From: CAYMAZ01 sp964388575
Lineage (GTDB): Bacteria > Bacteroidota > Bacteroidia > Bacteroidales > DTU049
Direction: 5' to 3'
NCBI GenBank assembly: GCA_964388575.1
Contig: CAYMAZ010000007.1
Span: forward strand, 1 to 64,000
Length of the DNA: 64,000 nucleotides
Part shown: piece by piece, positions 25,401 to 32,918 of the stretch
Position numbering within the stretch: position 1 is the stretch's first letter
Layout: each line of letters opens with the position of its first letter
Notes under the pieces: model-generated
Databases searched by the model: none
The model's input: the letters and a program-made list of their open reading frames with translations, nothing else
What the model was told of the DNA's origin: nothing
Position numbers and translations under genes: made by a program

Positions 25401-26413
25401 CAGATATTGACAGTGTTTATATTGATTTTTACAATATCGGATCTGATTTTACTCCGACGTCACCTCTTTGCTATAACGACTGTAACGGAAGCCTGACAGC
25501 AAATGCCATCGGGGGGAACTCTCCATACACCTATTTATGGAGCAATAACGAAATAACTCAGACAATAACAGACTTATGTGCAGGATCTTACGGTGTTACC
25601 ATTACAGATGCAGATGGTTGTGAGGTGTCTGGTCAATATATTCTGACTCAGCCGGATCCTCTTCTCATCAATTCTTCTGTGACAAATATTCCCTGTGAGG
25701 AGGCATGTATCGGTACAATACAACTCTTGGTATCTGGCGGGACAACACCCTATTCATATCAATGGAATAACGGACAGACTTCAAATCCGGCAGAAAGTTT
25801 GTGTCAGGGAACTTACTCAGTAACGGTGACAGACAACAATGATTGTGAAACGGAAGAAACAGCAACTGTTATTATTGATTATATCTATGAAAATGTAAAT
25901 GTTTGGGCAGATGATGACACATTGTGGGATGGGCAATCCACTCAACTTCATGCCACATCAATTCCTGGTGTTGATTATTCCTGGACGCCGGTTACATGGC
26001 TAAACAATCCTGCCTCGAACACTCCTGAAACAACTCCGCCACCCGGTACCTACTGGTATTATGTTTTTTTGGATGACGGGAATGGATGTGTTTATACAGA
26101 TTCAGTTAAAATTGTAGTTCTCGATGTCTTTTGTTATGATCCGTTTATTTATTTGCCCAATGCATTTTCACCTGACGGAGATGGCGTCAATGATGTTCTA
26201 TATGTGCGTGGAATATATATTGAAGAGCTCGAATTTCTCGTATTTGATCGCTGGGGAAACCTTGTATTTGAAACAAAAGATCAAAAAATTGGGTGGGATG
26301 GCACATACGGCGGAAAAAAGCTGGATCCCGGTGTTTTTGCATATTACCTGAAAATAGTATGTTACAATAAAATACAATTTACAAAGAAGGGAAACATTAC
26401 TCTGATTCGTTAA
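22412..26413 (+). CDS. Large secreted protein: SBBP propeller, PKD, SprB repeats, T9SS type B sorting domain
   Basis: 1333 residues. After a signal peptide comes the DUF7948-type N-terminal domain (VENKGQWEEQIKFRANL, about 40-270), then SBBP-type repeats of the form FxTYLGGSxxD/VPQS (about 275-760), a PKD domain (CYWDFGDGFTSTN, about 770-855), two SprB-like repeats (about 1020-1085 and 1095-1155, each with GG.PYxYxW and C.GxYxVTxTD) and a C-terminal gliding-motility-associated domain (PNAFSPDGDGVNDVL, FDRWGNLVFE, about 1248-1333) that is the type B T9SS export signal. Exported across the outer membrane and held at the surface with the PorP/SprF protein encoded 14 bases downstream. Role: adhesin or surface propeller; ligand unknown. 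Confidence 0.92.
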   Translation: MRRVLFFLGFLAMHIVLYAQFINLPFQREQYHFFKSRHIDFVENKGQWEEQIKFRANLHEASVWFKSDRFVFNLLHPGQMEDFFRYKKLPYDERVKKPAPGQRIDAHAYHMIFEGAAHSVHIEGEGVLPHYENYFLGNDPSRWTSEVRIYNKLRYEELYKGIDLVVYEQDGQFKYDMVVEPGADPGQIVLKFEGTDKLEIKNGMLVINTSVNTMQQLSPFTYQMIEDKVVQIPSEFRLRRNRISYHFPQGYNPDYELIIDPILVFGSYSGSTADNWGYTATYDADGNLYAGGGVFNVGYPVTTGAYQINFAGGVCDIAISKYNDLGSMLLFSTYLGGSASEVPQSLIVNTQNELYVYGSSGSSDFPMAGNSYDNTFNGGTPYTLTNIIHFTNGSDIIIARFSANGQQLLSSTFVGGSGNDGLNMFTPLRNNYADDCRGEILIDKNDNIYVGSTTSSTDFPVTSGAFQPTYAGGNLDGCVFKMDNALSSMIWVSYLGGSGIDAVYSISLDKNDNPVVAGGTTSNNFPTSSSAISPNYMGGTSDGFITRISKNGDAIVRSTYWGTSQYDQVYFVELDKNNNIYVLGQTRDPNSTLRLNASWWQPGGGQFISKLDYFLGTIVWSTVFGTGGGNIDISPTAFLVDYCNNIYLSGWGSPALNGFGGTAGLPLTPDAFQTTTDNNDYYFMAISDDASSLEFATFYGGSSAEHVDGGTSRFDRMGKIYQGVCAGCGGWDDFPTTPGAWSNTNNSTNCNMGAVKIDFELPVIVAEFSDNAPICLPDAVQFTNLSYIPNPGITTCYWDFGDGFTSTNCNPDHTYNNSGLYNVMLVINDQNSCNISDTVWHQVLILSNTTDTIPDAHMCKGSFTQIGIPPYVGTGITYQWSPSTNLSNPNISNPVCTSQSTIVYNLYVSNGICSDTLIQRVNVYDIDANAGPDTLICKLNHTLQATATGGGSDIQFHWSSDNQFSNWLNTSPNNSYADIIVNGPGWYYLNAYNQWCSDIDSVYIDFYNIGSDFTPTSPLCYNDCNGSLTANAIGGNSPYTYLWSNNEITQTITDLCAGSYGVTITDADGCEVSGQYILTQPDPLLINSSVTNIPCEEACIGTIQLLVSGGTTPYSYQWNNGQTSNPAESLCQGTYSVTVTDNNDCETEETATVIIDYIYENVNVWADDDTLWDGQSTQLHATSIPGVDYSWTPVTWLNNPASNTPETTPPPGTYWYYVFLDDGNGCVYTDSVKIVVLDVFCYDPFIYLPNAFSPDGDGVNDVLYVRGIYIEELEFLVFDRWGNLVFETKDQKIGWDGTYGGKKLDPGVFAYYLKIVCYNKIQFTKKGNITLIR

Positions 26414-26426
26414 ATCTGCCGAAACT

Positions 26427-27464
26427 GTGAAGAATTTACATTCCATTACCTTTATTTCAGTTTTCTTTACTGTTCTTACAGCACTTCAGGCTCAGGATAT
26501 TCACTTTTCACAGCATTTTAATGTTTCAAATTACATCAACCCATCGTTTAACGGTCTTGCACCGGGAATGTCAAGGTTTTCTCTGAATGCAAAAAATCAA
26601 TGGCTTGCAGCTCAAAGTCCCTTTCAAACTTATGTGACATCATTTGATAATTCATGGAAAATCAACAGGGCTTCTCCATCCTTTTTTTCAACATCAGGAC
26701 TCCTCTATTATGATGTTGCGGGTGATGCTGATTTCAGTACCTTGCAATTTAACCCTTCATTAGCATATACATTTGTGCTGAACAGTAGTTACAGTTTATT
26801 GTTGTCAATTGGTATTCAGCCGGGGTTTGCACAAAGATCTCTGGATATGAGTAAACTCAGATTTGACAGTCAATTTAACGGGTATCAGTTTGACCCGTCA
26901 TTATCTACAAATGAAATTATTGATCATCAGTCATTTTATTTTGCTGACTTTGGTGCCGGAATACATTTCATCAATTATTTTGACAGAAACACATATGCTT
27001 CGGCTGGTTTTTCAATGGGACATATAAACCGTCCTGTCGTATCTGTGAAAAACATGAATGAGATCAGGCTGGACATGAAATATATTTTTCATTCGGAAGT
27101 CCGGTTTTATTACAAAAACAATGTTGTTCTGCCAACAGTTTATTATGCACTACAGGGAACACAAAATGAAATACTGATAGGTGGTCGAGTAATTTTAAAC
27201 AGGGTCAGATCATCCATCATGGAAAATAATTTGATTTTCAGAAAAAACTTTTTACTTGGCTTGTACTATCGGAGTAAAGATGCTTTAATTGCTTATGCTG
27301 GAATGGAGTTTCAGAATTACAATATCGGACTGAGTTATGATATTAATTTATCCAGATTCACTCCAGCAAGTCAGGGAAGGGGTGGGTTTGAAATATCTGC
27401 TGCATATATCTGGCAGAAAACGAAAAGACAACGCAATAAAGATATTCCCTGCCCAATTTTTTAA
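26427..27464 (+). CDS. PorP/SprF family outer-membrane protein
   Basis: 345 residues. Starts with GTG at 26427 (MKNLHSITFISVFF), giving a good signal peptide ending ALQAQ; no ATG is available before the mature part. The mature N-terminus QDIHFSQHFNVSNYINPSFNG is the PorP/SprF hallmark, followed by a 14-strand-like barrel. Members anchor type B T9SS cargo at the cell surface; here it directly follows a cargo with the matching C-terminal domain and overlaps in operon with a PorE-like protein six bases on. Confidence 0.92.
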   Translation: MKNLHSITFISVFFTVLTALQAQDIHFSQHFNVSNYINPSFNGLAPGMSRFSLNAKNQWLAAQSPFQTYVTSFDNSWKINRASPSFFSTSGLLYYDVAGDADFSTLQFNPSLAYTFVLNSSYSLLLSIGIQPGFAQRSLDMSKLRFDSQFNGYQFDPSLSTNEIIDHQSFYFADFGAGIHFINYFDRNTYASAGFSMGHINRPVVSVKNMNEIRLDMKYIFHSEVRFYYKNNVVLPTVYYALQGTQNEILIGGRVILNRVRSSIMENNLIFRKNFLLGLYYRSKDALIAYAGMEFQNYNIGLSYDINLSRFTPASQGRGGFEISAAYIWQKTKRQRNKDIPCPIF

Positions 27465-27470
27465 TATAAG

Positions 27471-29753
27471 ATGAAAAAAAAGATTGCTTTCGTGTTTTTC
27501 TGCTGTTGTCTGAACATTTTACTTCAAGGACAAACAGCTTCTCAGTTAAAGACGATGGGAGATGAGGCATTCAATACTTTCAATTATCATTCGGCTGTAA
27601 TATATTACGAAGCATCTCTGGAAATGGATCCTGGAAACATCGATGTTATTTTTTTTCTGGCTGAATCTTACAGGCATTTATTCAATTATAATGCGGCGAA
27701 ACAGGCATATCTGGAGGTTTGGAATAAGGCTCGAGAAACATTTCCACAATCCGGTTTTCTTGCATCAATGATGCTGAAATCGGAGGAACAATATCCAGAA
27801 GCCATTGCAATGTTGAAACAATATCTTGATCATGGTGCCATTCAGGATACATTCTTTTCCGAAGAAAGGGTAACCCATGAAATTGCTGCTTGTGACAGTG
27901 CAATGAAAATTCTTTCTGCACCCCACGATATTGCAATCAGAAATTTTCATGAAGTGAATACACCCTGGAGTGAATTCAACCCTTTTCCTGTTGGAGACAG
28001 TGTATTTTATTTCAGTGCATTGCGCCCTTTGCTGGCAACGGATAACCCACTACTTGCAACTGGTGACTATATGGCAAAAATTTATTCGGCTATGTATGGC
28101 GCAGCTGGATTAAGAACTCCGGAACCACTTGTTCCCGGAGTTAACGAAAAAGATACACATACTGCCAATATTACGCTGACAGCTGACGGAAAAAGAGCTT
28201 ATTTTACGAGATGTTTATATAGCAACTACAAACTGCGATGTGACATCTGGATGAGTAATTTGCAAAAAAACAGGTGGAGCAAGGCCAGAAAATTGTCACA
28301 ACCGTTAAATAATGATCGGGTTTCAACAACGCAACCCTATGTGACCACAGATTCAATATCTGGATATGATTTGCTGTACTTTTCCTCAGATCGGCCTGGA
28401 GGAATGGGGGGCATGGATCTTTGGTTCTGTATCGTAAAAGAAGGTATTCCACAGCAGCCGGTGAATCTGGGAAGTATCATCAATACTCCCGGGGATGAAA
28501 TTACACCATTTTATCACTTACCGACCGGCACACTTTATTTCAGTTCAGACTGGCATTACGGACTTGGGGGTTTTGATATTTTTCGTACACAGGGAGCCCT
28601 GAGTTCCTGGAAAAAACCTGAAAACTCAGGAAGTCCCTTAAACACAGGAGCAAATGATTTTTTCTTTGTCATAGGGAGTGAAGGGGAGTCGTTTCTCACG
28701 TCAAACCGGGCGGGAAGTATGACATTCAGGGAAGCAACATGCTGTAATGATATTTACCAGATCAAACAACTTCCGAAAGAAAACCCTGAAATTTCAGAAG
28801 TCCCCGATACATTTAAGCAATCAATTCAGGATGATATCCTGGAACTTTTGCCCTTATCGTTATATTTTGACAATGATCGGCCTGATCCCAATACAACAGC
28901 AACATTTACCTCCATTTCATATGATCAAACCTGGAGAGATTATATTGCACTGAAGCAAAAGTTTACAAAAGAATATTCCCTTGGCCTTGAAGGATACGAA
29001 AAACATTATGCAGAAGCAGAAATGGAAGATTTCTTTGAAAATTATATTGAAGCAAATTTTAGGAAACTTGAAATTCTAAGTGATTTTCTATACCAGGATC
29101 TGAAATCAGGAAATAATGTAACTCTCAAAGTAAGGGGTTTCACAAGTCCTCTTACCTCTGAAACATATAATATTTCCCTTGCCAAAAGGAGAATATCTTC
29201 ATTGCTGAATCATTTCCGTGCATGGAATGATAGTTTGTTGCAGCCCTATATGGATTTTACAGCAGAAAATGGGGCCATATTAAGAATTATTGAAGAACCA
29301 TCCGGAGAAGCATTGGCAAATCCTTATGTAAGTGATAATCCTAATGACAGACGAAAATCGGTTTACAGTATAACTGCATCTCTTGAACGTAGAATAGAAA
29401 TTTTGATTTACGAGTCTGAATCTAAAAGGCATGTCAAAATTGATGAGAATATACCAGTTATTCATATTCCTGATAATCTCATTTTTGTAAATGAACTTGT
29501 TGGAAAAACGGATGTTGAATTGGAAATTAAAATTAAAAATCCTGGGAAAGTCAGACTTACTCTCAGAAACATAGTGACATCTTCGTCAGTACTGGAAGTT
29601 TTATCTCGACCCATGTATGTGGATCCCGGAGAAACCTTATCCATCAGGGTAAAACTGCGGGGAACTCTTACGTCTCCTTTTACCGAACATATCATTATTC
29701 ATTCTGATAGCCATGATGAACGGAATGTTGTATATTTTACAACGTTGCATTGA
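27471..29753 (+). CDS. PorE-like TPR/PD40/OmpA-like protein with extra C-terminal Ig-like domain
   Basis: 760 residues. Signal peptide ending LLQGQ, TPR repeats at about 20-140 (GDEAFNTFNYHSAVIYYEAS), WD40-like PD40 segments at about 150-430 (GKRAYFTRC, LLYFSSDRPGGMGGMDLW, GTLYFSSDWHYGLGGFDIF), an OmpA-like domain at about 480-640 (SLYFDNDRPDP, RGFTSPLTSETYNISLAKRR), then a beta-sandwich at about 660-760 (GKTDVELEIKIKNPGKVRL) similar to DUF1573. PorE of T9SS binds peptidoglycan and links the machinery to the outer membrane. The OmpA part has an unusually long insert (YEKHYAEAEMEDFFENYIEA). Last gene of the cargo/PorP operon. Confidence 0.85.
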   Translation: MKKKIAFVFFCCCLNILLQGQTASQLKTMGDEAFNTFNYHSAVIYYEASLEMDPGNIDVIFFLAESYRHLFNYNAAKQAYLEVWNKARETFPQSGFLASMMLKSEEQYPEAIAMLKQYLDHGAIQDTFFSEERVTHEIAACDSAMKILSAPHDIAIRNFHEVNTPWSEFNPFPVGDSVFYFSALRPLLATDNPLLATGDYMAKIYSAMYGAAGLRTPEPLVPGVNEKDTHTANITLTADGKRAYFTRCLYSNYKLRCDIWMSNLQKNRWSKARKLSQPLNNDRVSTTQPYVTTDSISGYDLLYFSSDRPGGMGGMDLWFCIVKEGIPQQPVNLGSIINTPGDEITPFYHLPTGTLYFSSDWHYGLGGFDIFRTQGALSSWKKPENSGSPLNTGANDFFFVIGSEGESFLTSNRAGSMTFREATCCNDIYQIKQLPKENPEISEVPDTFKQSIQDDILELLPLSLYFDNDRPDPNTTATFTSISYDQTWRDYIALKQKFTKEYSLGLEGYEKHYAEAEMEDFFENYIEANFRKLEILSDFLYQDLKSGNNVTLKVRGFTSPLTSETYNISLAKRRISSLLNHFRAWNDSLLQPYMDFTAENGAILRIIEEPSGEALANPYVSDNPNDRRKSVYSITASLERRIEILIYESESKRHVKIDENIPVIHIPDNLIFVNELVGKTDVELEIKIKNPGKVRLTLRNIVTSSSVLEVLSRPMYVDPGETLSIRVKLRGTLTSPFTEHIIIHSDSHDERNVVYFTTLH

Positions 29754-29783
29754 TAATGTAAAACCCCGGTTTTTTATATTCGT

Positions 29784-30377
29784 TCAGACAATTCGGAGGG
29801 TGTTCAGCCAATGGTTGATGATTATTTTGCCATCTGCTGTAATATATGATTCCGGATGAAATTGCAGTCCGAACAATGGTAGGGTTTTGTGTTTGATGCC
29901 CATTATTGTTCCACTGTTTGAAATTGCTGTTATTTCAAAACACTTGGGAAGTGAAACACTATCAACAGCCCATGAATGATATAGACCTACTGTGATTGAA
30001 TCAGAAAGTCCTGAAAAAAGATCAGAATTGGATTGTGAAATTTGTATTGTTTCATTTTTACCGTGAATAACCGGACTCAATTGATGCAGTTTGGCTCCGA
30101 AACACATTGCAATTGCCTGATGTCCAAGGCATATTCCAAGCATGGGGAAAGAAACGGATGCTTCTTTCATAAATTCCATCAGACCATTCATTTCATCCGG
30201 AAGCCCCGGTCCGGGAGAGATAATAATTCCGTCAAATTCAGGAAGTTTTGTTGTGCAGAGTTTTCCGGGATTTGAAACGAAAACATTAGCTCCACATTCT
30301 TCAACCAACTGAACAAGATTCCAGGTAAAAGAATCTTCGTTGTCAATGATCAGAATTCTGGGTTTGTGCGTTTTCAT
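29784..30377 (-). CDS. pabA: Aminodeoxychorismate/anthranilate synthase glutamine amidotransferase subunit
   Basis: 197 residues, class I glutamine amidotransferase. Supplies ammonia from glutamine to PabB for 4-amino-4-deoxychorismate. Seen: DNEDSFTWNLVQ at the N-terminus, ISPGPGLPDE, active-site Cys in GICLGHQAIA, and His-Glu in QFHPESY. It diverges from pabB-pabC, and a bidirectional promoter lies between. A TrpG role is possible by sequence, but the location argues for folate. Starts at the ATG at 30377. Confidence 0.9.
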   Translation of the reverse strand: MKTHKPRILIIDNEDSFTWNLVQLVEECGANVFVSNPGKLCTTKLPEFDGIIISPGPGLPDEMNGLMEFMKEASVSFPMLGICLGHQAIAMCFGAKLHQLSPVIHGKNETIQISQSNSDLFSGLSDSITVGLYHSWAVDSVSLPKCFEITAISNSGTIMGIKHKTLPLFGLQFHPESYITADGKIIINHWLNTLRIV

Positions 30378-30386
30378 GAATTGATT

Positions 30387-30402
30387 TACTTTTGCAAAAA
30401 TA
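30387..30402. promoter_or_regulatory. Shared divergent -7 elements for pabA and pabB
   Basis: The 16 bases TACTTTTGCAAAAATA carry TACTTTTGC on the plus strand and TATTTTTGC on the minus strand, both exact TAnnTTTGC and sharing the central GC. Only one polymerase can use the site at a time, so the two genes may be expressed in a balanced, mutually exclusive way. The box also rules out the upstream GTG at 30366 as pabB start. Confidence 0.6.
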
Positions 30403-30410
30403 ACTCATTG

Positions 30411-31391
30411 GTGCCAAACAGACTCAGTCAAATTATTACTGACATGAATTGTCTGGGACGTGAACAACGCCCGTTTTTTGTTCTTATTGATTTTGAGATG
30501 CAAAAACCTTTGGTTTTTCCTTTGGACAACATTGACAATACTTGTTTGAAATATAATTTCGGAAGTGTTTCTAATACAGAAATACAAACTGAAAGATCAA
30601 CTTATGACACCACAATACAAATTATCACACAAGACAGAAACAATTATAATCTTGCATTTCAGAAGGTAATGCGTTCATTGGAACGTGGAGATTCGTATCT
30701 GATCAACCTTACAATTGCAGTTGAAATAAGTCTGAATGTTACGCTGGATGAGTTATTTAATGTGGCAGGAGCAAAATACAGGATTTACATGAAGGATGAT
30801 TTTCTCGTATTTTCACCTGAGACATTTGTTAAAATTGAAAACGGAATGATCTCAACTTTTCCAATGAAGGGAACCATAGATGCAGGCATTACGGATGCTG
30901 CTTCAGTGCTGATTGCCGATAAAAAAGAACTTGCAGAACATTATACAATCGTTGATCTGATGCGTAATGATCTGAGTATTGTTGCCAAAGAAGTACATGT
31001 AAATCGGTTTCGTTATATTGATCACCTTTTGACCAATAACAAGCATTTACTACAAACAAGTTCAGAAATTTGCGGACGTTTGCCAGAAGACTGGAAATCA
31101 GTTTTGGGAGATATTATTTTTGCAATGCTACCTGCAGGATCAATAAGCGGTGCTCCAAAGAAACGAACCTGTGAAATCATCAGAGAGGCTGAAGGACAGA
31201 ACAGGGGCTATTACACAGGTATCGCAGGGATCTTTGACGGACAATCTTTCGATTCATGTGTGCTGATACGTTACATCGAATACAGTGACGGAAAAACTTT
31301 CTACAGAGCCGGTGGAGGTATTACAACACAAAGCATAGCAGATTCGGAATACCAGGAACTTATGGATAAAGTGTATGTGCCTTTTGTTTGA
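30411..31391 (+). CDS. pabB: Aminodeoxychorismate synthase component I
   Basis: 326 residues from GTG 30411 (VPNRLSQIITDMNCLG). Chorismate-binding enzyme: PFFVLIDFEMQKPLVFPL at the N-terminus, RGDSYLINLTI, FSPETFVKIENG, FPMKGTIDAG, MRNDLSIVAK and GSISGAPKKRTCEIIR with GIFDG. With PabA forms 4-amino-4-deoxychorismate. Start chosen over the in-frame GTG at 30366 because the promoter box (30387-30395) lies between them and that upstream start would overlap pabA. Overlaps pabC by 17 bases, so translation is coupled. Confidence 0.9.
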   Translation: MPNRLSQIITDMNCLGREQRPFFVLIDFEMQKPLVFPLDNIDNTCLKYNFGSVSNTEIQTERSTYDTTIQIITQDRNNYNLAFQKVMRSLERGDSYLINLTIAVEISLNVTLDELFNVAGAKYRIYMKDDFLVFSPETFVKIENGMISTFPMKGTIDAGITDAASVLIADKKELAEHYTIVDLMRNDLSIVAKEVHVNRFRYIDHLLTNNKHLLQTSSEICGRLPEDWKSVLGDIIFAMLPAGSISGAPKKRTCEIIREAEGQNRGYYTGIAGIFDGQSFDSCVLIRYIEYSDGKTFYRAGGGITTQSIADSEYQELMDKVYVPFV

Positions 31392-32004
31392 AACGATCAG
31401 AGTTGAAAATGGTTCAGTCATGAACCTGGATTGGCATTATAAACGTATGGCCCATTCGCTGAAATTACTTTTTGGGATTCATTTTTTCCATGTTCATTCA
31501 GAAAAACAAATTAACCGGAAGATGATAGTCAATCAGATTAAGCTGATTGATTTTCCGGAGGGATTGAGCAAATGTAAACTTGTATATAATCATTCAGGGA
31601 TTGTTGATGTACAGATTTCTTCATATGCTGGAAAGTCTCTTCAAACATTTCAGCTTGTTGAGAATAATAAAATTGAGTACGCACACAAATTTCTGGATCG
31701 TCAGGAGATTGAAGAATTGTTCAGCAAAAGAAAAGCCGCTGATGATGTCATGATCGTGAAAAATGGTCTGATCGCAGATACTTCAATAGCAAACCTGGTT
31801 TTTTATGACGGAAAGAATTACTTCACTCCTGATAAACCTTTATTGCCCGGAACACATCGGGCACGTCTTCTGGCATCAGGATTAATCAAAGAAAAGAGAA
31901 TTACATTGGAAGACCTGAAAAAGTATGGATCATTTATGCCTGTAAATGCGATGAGTGAAGAAGGGTTTGATGATATGAGAGATATTGGGCAGATTTTGTA
32001 TTGA
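31375..32004 (+). CDS. pabC: Aminodeoxychorismate lyase (class IV aminotransferase fold)
   Basis: 209 residues. Splits 4-amino-4-deoxychorismate into p-aminobenzoate and pyruvate using PLP. Family marks: LLFETIRVENGSVMNLDWH at the N-terminus, the Schiff-base lysine in AHKFLDRQEIEEL, VKNGLIADTSIANLVF and LLPGTHRARLL. Shorter than the branched-chain transaminases of the same fold. Overlaps the end of pabB by 17 bases. Its stop is followed at once by nested palindromes (from 32011), whose first stem may end transcription. Confidence 0.88.
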   Translation: MCLLFETIRVENGSVMNLDWHYKRMAHSLKLLFGIHFFHVHSEKQINRKMIVNQIKLIDFPEGLSKCKLVYNHSGIVDVQISSYAGKSLQTFQLVENNKIEYAHKFLDRQEIEELFSKRKAADDVMIVKNGLIADTSIANLVFYDGKNYFTPDKPLLPGTHRARLLASGLIKEKRITLEDLKKYGSFMPVNAMSEEGFDDMRDIGQILY

Positions 32005-32010
32005 ATAAGT

Positions 32011-32264
32011 GCGGGGGCTTCGGTACATTTTGCTAAGCAAAATACTCAGCCCCCGCTGTAAATTTTGCTTTGCGAAATACTCAGACGCCGCGAAGGAAGG
32101 ATTTTTTAACCGGGCATTGAGTGTACGGAGAGCAGAGTTTGGTATTGGGTTAAAATTTAATGGACGTATCGAAATGCCCGGTTAAGTGCGGGGGCTTCGG
32201 TACATTTTGGTTCGCAAAACACTCAGCCCCCTTGGGAGGAAGAACGCGGAATACTCGGACCCCT
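32011..32264. repeat. Upstream block of REP-like nested palindromes
   Basis: Unit 1 (32011-32056): outer stem GCGGGGGCT/AGCCCCCGC, inner stem ATTTTGCT/AGCAAAAT, with TTCGGTAC after the left arm and TACTCAG before the right arm. A half unit follows (32057-32090). Unit 3 (32108-32183) is in reverse orientation with 11-bp stem AACCGGGCATT/AATGCCCGGTT and, read on the minus strand, TTCGATAC and ACTCA at the same places. Unit 4 (32190-32231) has GGGGGCT/AGCCCCC. A last half unit ends near 32264. The stems differ but the inner boxes are kept, so the arms co-vary. Confidence 0.85.
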
Positions 32265-32283
32265 GTGAGATTAAAATATTTCA

Positions 32284-32292
32284 TATTTTTGC
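32284..32292 (+). promoter_or_regulatory. -7 promoter element of the GIY-YIG gene
   Basis: TATTTTTGC, exact consensus, only six bases before ATG 32299, so the mRNA would be leaderless or nearly so. Confidence 0.55.
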
Positions 32293-32298
32293 AGTTAT

Positions 32299-32589
32299 AT
32301 GAAAGGATATATGTATATTCTTGAGTGTTCAGACGGTACTTTTTATACCGGAAGTACAAAACATCTCCTTTTGAGGGTTCAGCAACATCAGGAAGGCAGA
32401 GGTGCTAACCATACGAAACATAGATTGCCGGTCAGGCTTTTATATTACGAGGAGTTTCAGCGAATTGATACTGCTTTTTATCGTGAAAAGCAGGTACAGA
32501 GATGGAGCAGAAGAAAGAAGAAGGCATTGATCAACGGGGAGTATGATTTATTGCCTGGGCTATCGAAGAAGATTTTCAGGAAGAAGTAG
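32299..32589 (+). CDS. GIY-YIG nuclease family protein (UPF0213-like)
   Basis: 96 residues. GIY element YMYILEC (4-10), YIG element FYTGST (15-20), Arg 26 in LLLRVQQH, and a C-terminal helix FYREKQVQRWSRRKKKALI carrying the catalytic-site Glu region, ending LLPGLSKK. Small stand-alone GIY-YIG proteins of this type have no fixed function. It lies between two arrays of nested palindromes, the downstream one starting six bases after the stop. This suggests a functional link like that of RAYT transposases with REP elements; that is inference. A pseudogene of the same family is at 6461-6748. Confidence 0.9.
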   Translation: MKGYMYILECSDGTFYTGSTKHLLLRVQQHQEGRGANHTKHRLPVRLLYYEEFQRIDTAFYREKQVQRWSRRKKKALINGEYDLLPGLSKKIFRKK

Positions 32590-32594
32590 AAGAA

Positions 32595-32821
32595 GGGGTC
32601 TTCGATACATTCCGCTTCGCGGAACACTCAGACCCCATGAGGAAGTGGGTCTTCGATACTTTTTGCTTCGCGGAACACTCAGACCCCATGAGGAAGTGGG
32701 TCTTCGATACTTTTTGCTTCGCAAAACACTCAGACCCCATGAGGAAGTGGGTCTTCGATACTTTTTGCTTCGCAAAACACTCAGACCCCTTATTGGTAGA
32801 ACACGGAACACTCAGACCCCG
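32595..32821. repeat. Downstream block: four 51-bp REP-like palindromic repeats
   Basis: Units begin at 32595, 32647, 32698 and 32749, spaced 51-52 bases. Each has outer stem GGGTCT/AGACCC, box TTCGATAC, an inner hairpin (TTCCGC/GCGGAA in unit 1, TTTTGC/GCAAAA in units 3 and 4, mismatched in unit 2) and ACACTCAG. The spacer is CATGAGGAAGTG. A right half unit ends near 32821. Unit 1 and units 3-4 show compensated changes in the inner stem, which argues that the fold is selected. Open frames across it are a by-product of the 51-bp period. Confidence 0.9.
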
Positions 32822-32876
32822 GGTGGACAAAATGACAGTTTCGTTGTCAGTTTTTCATATTATCAGGCGTTGGTAT

Positions 32877-32884
32877 TAACTTTG
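32877..32884 (+). promoter_or_regulatory. -7 promoter element of htpG
   Basis: TAACTTTG, exact consensus, 34 bases before the ATG. No CIRCE-like inverted repeat was seen nearby. Confidence 0.5.
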
Positions 32885-32918
32885 ATAAATCGGATCATTC
32901 ATTAAAAAAAAGTTAACC

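Noticed and set aside
29763..29776. AAAACCCCGGTTTT as terminator between the PorE-like gene and pabA
   Set aside because: The loop would be only two bases, so a stable hairpin is unlikely.
30366..30410. GTG 30366 as pabB start
   Set aside because: Would overlap the start of divergent pabA and includes both promoter boxes; GTG 30411 fits family N-termini better.
32595..32821. Possible CRISPR array
   Set aside because: The 51-bp units are contiguous palindromes with identical short spacers; no unique spacers and no cas genes.
32543..32905. Repetitive open frames on both strands downstream of the GIY-YIG gene
   Set aside because: The repeat period of 51 bases is a multiple of three, so all frames stay open; explained by the palindromic repeats.
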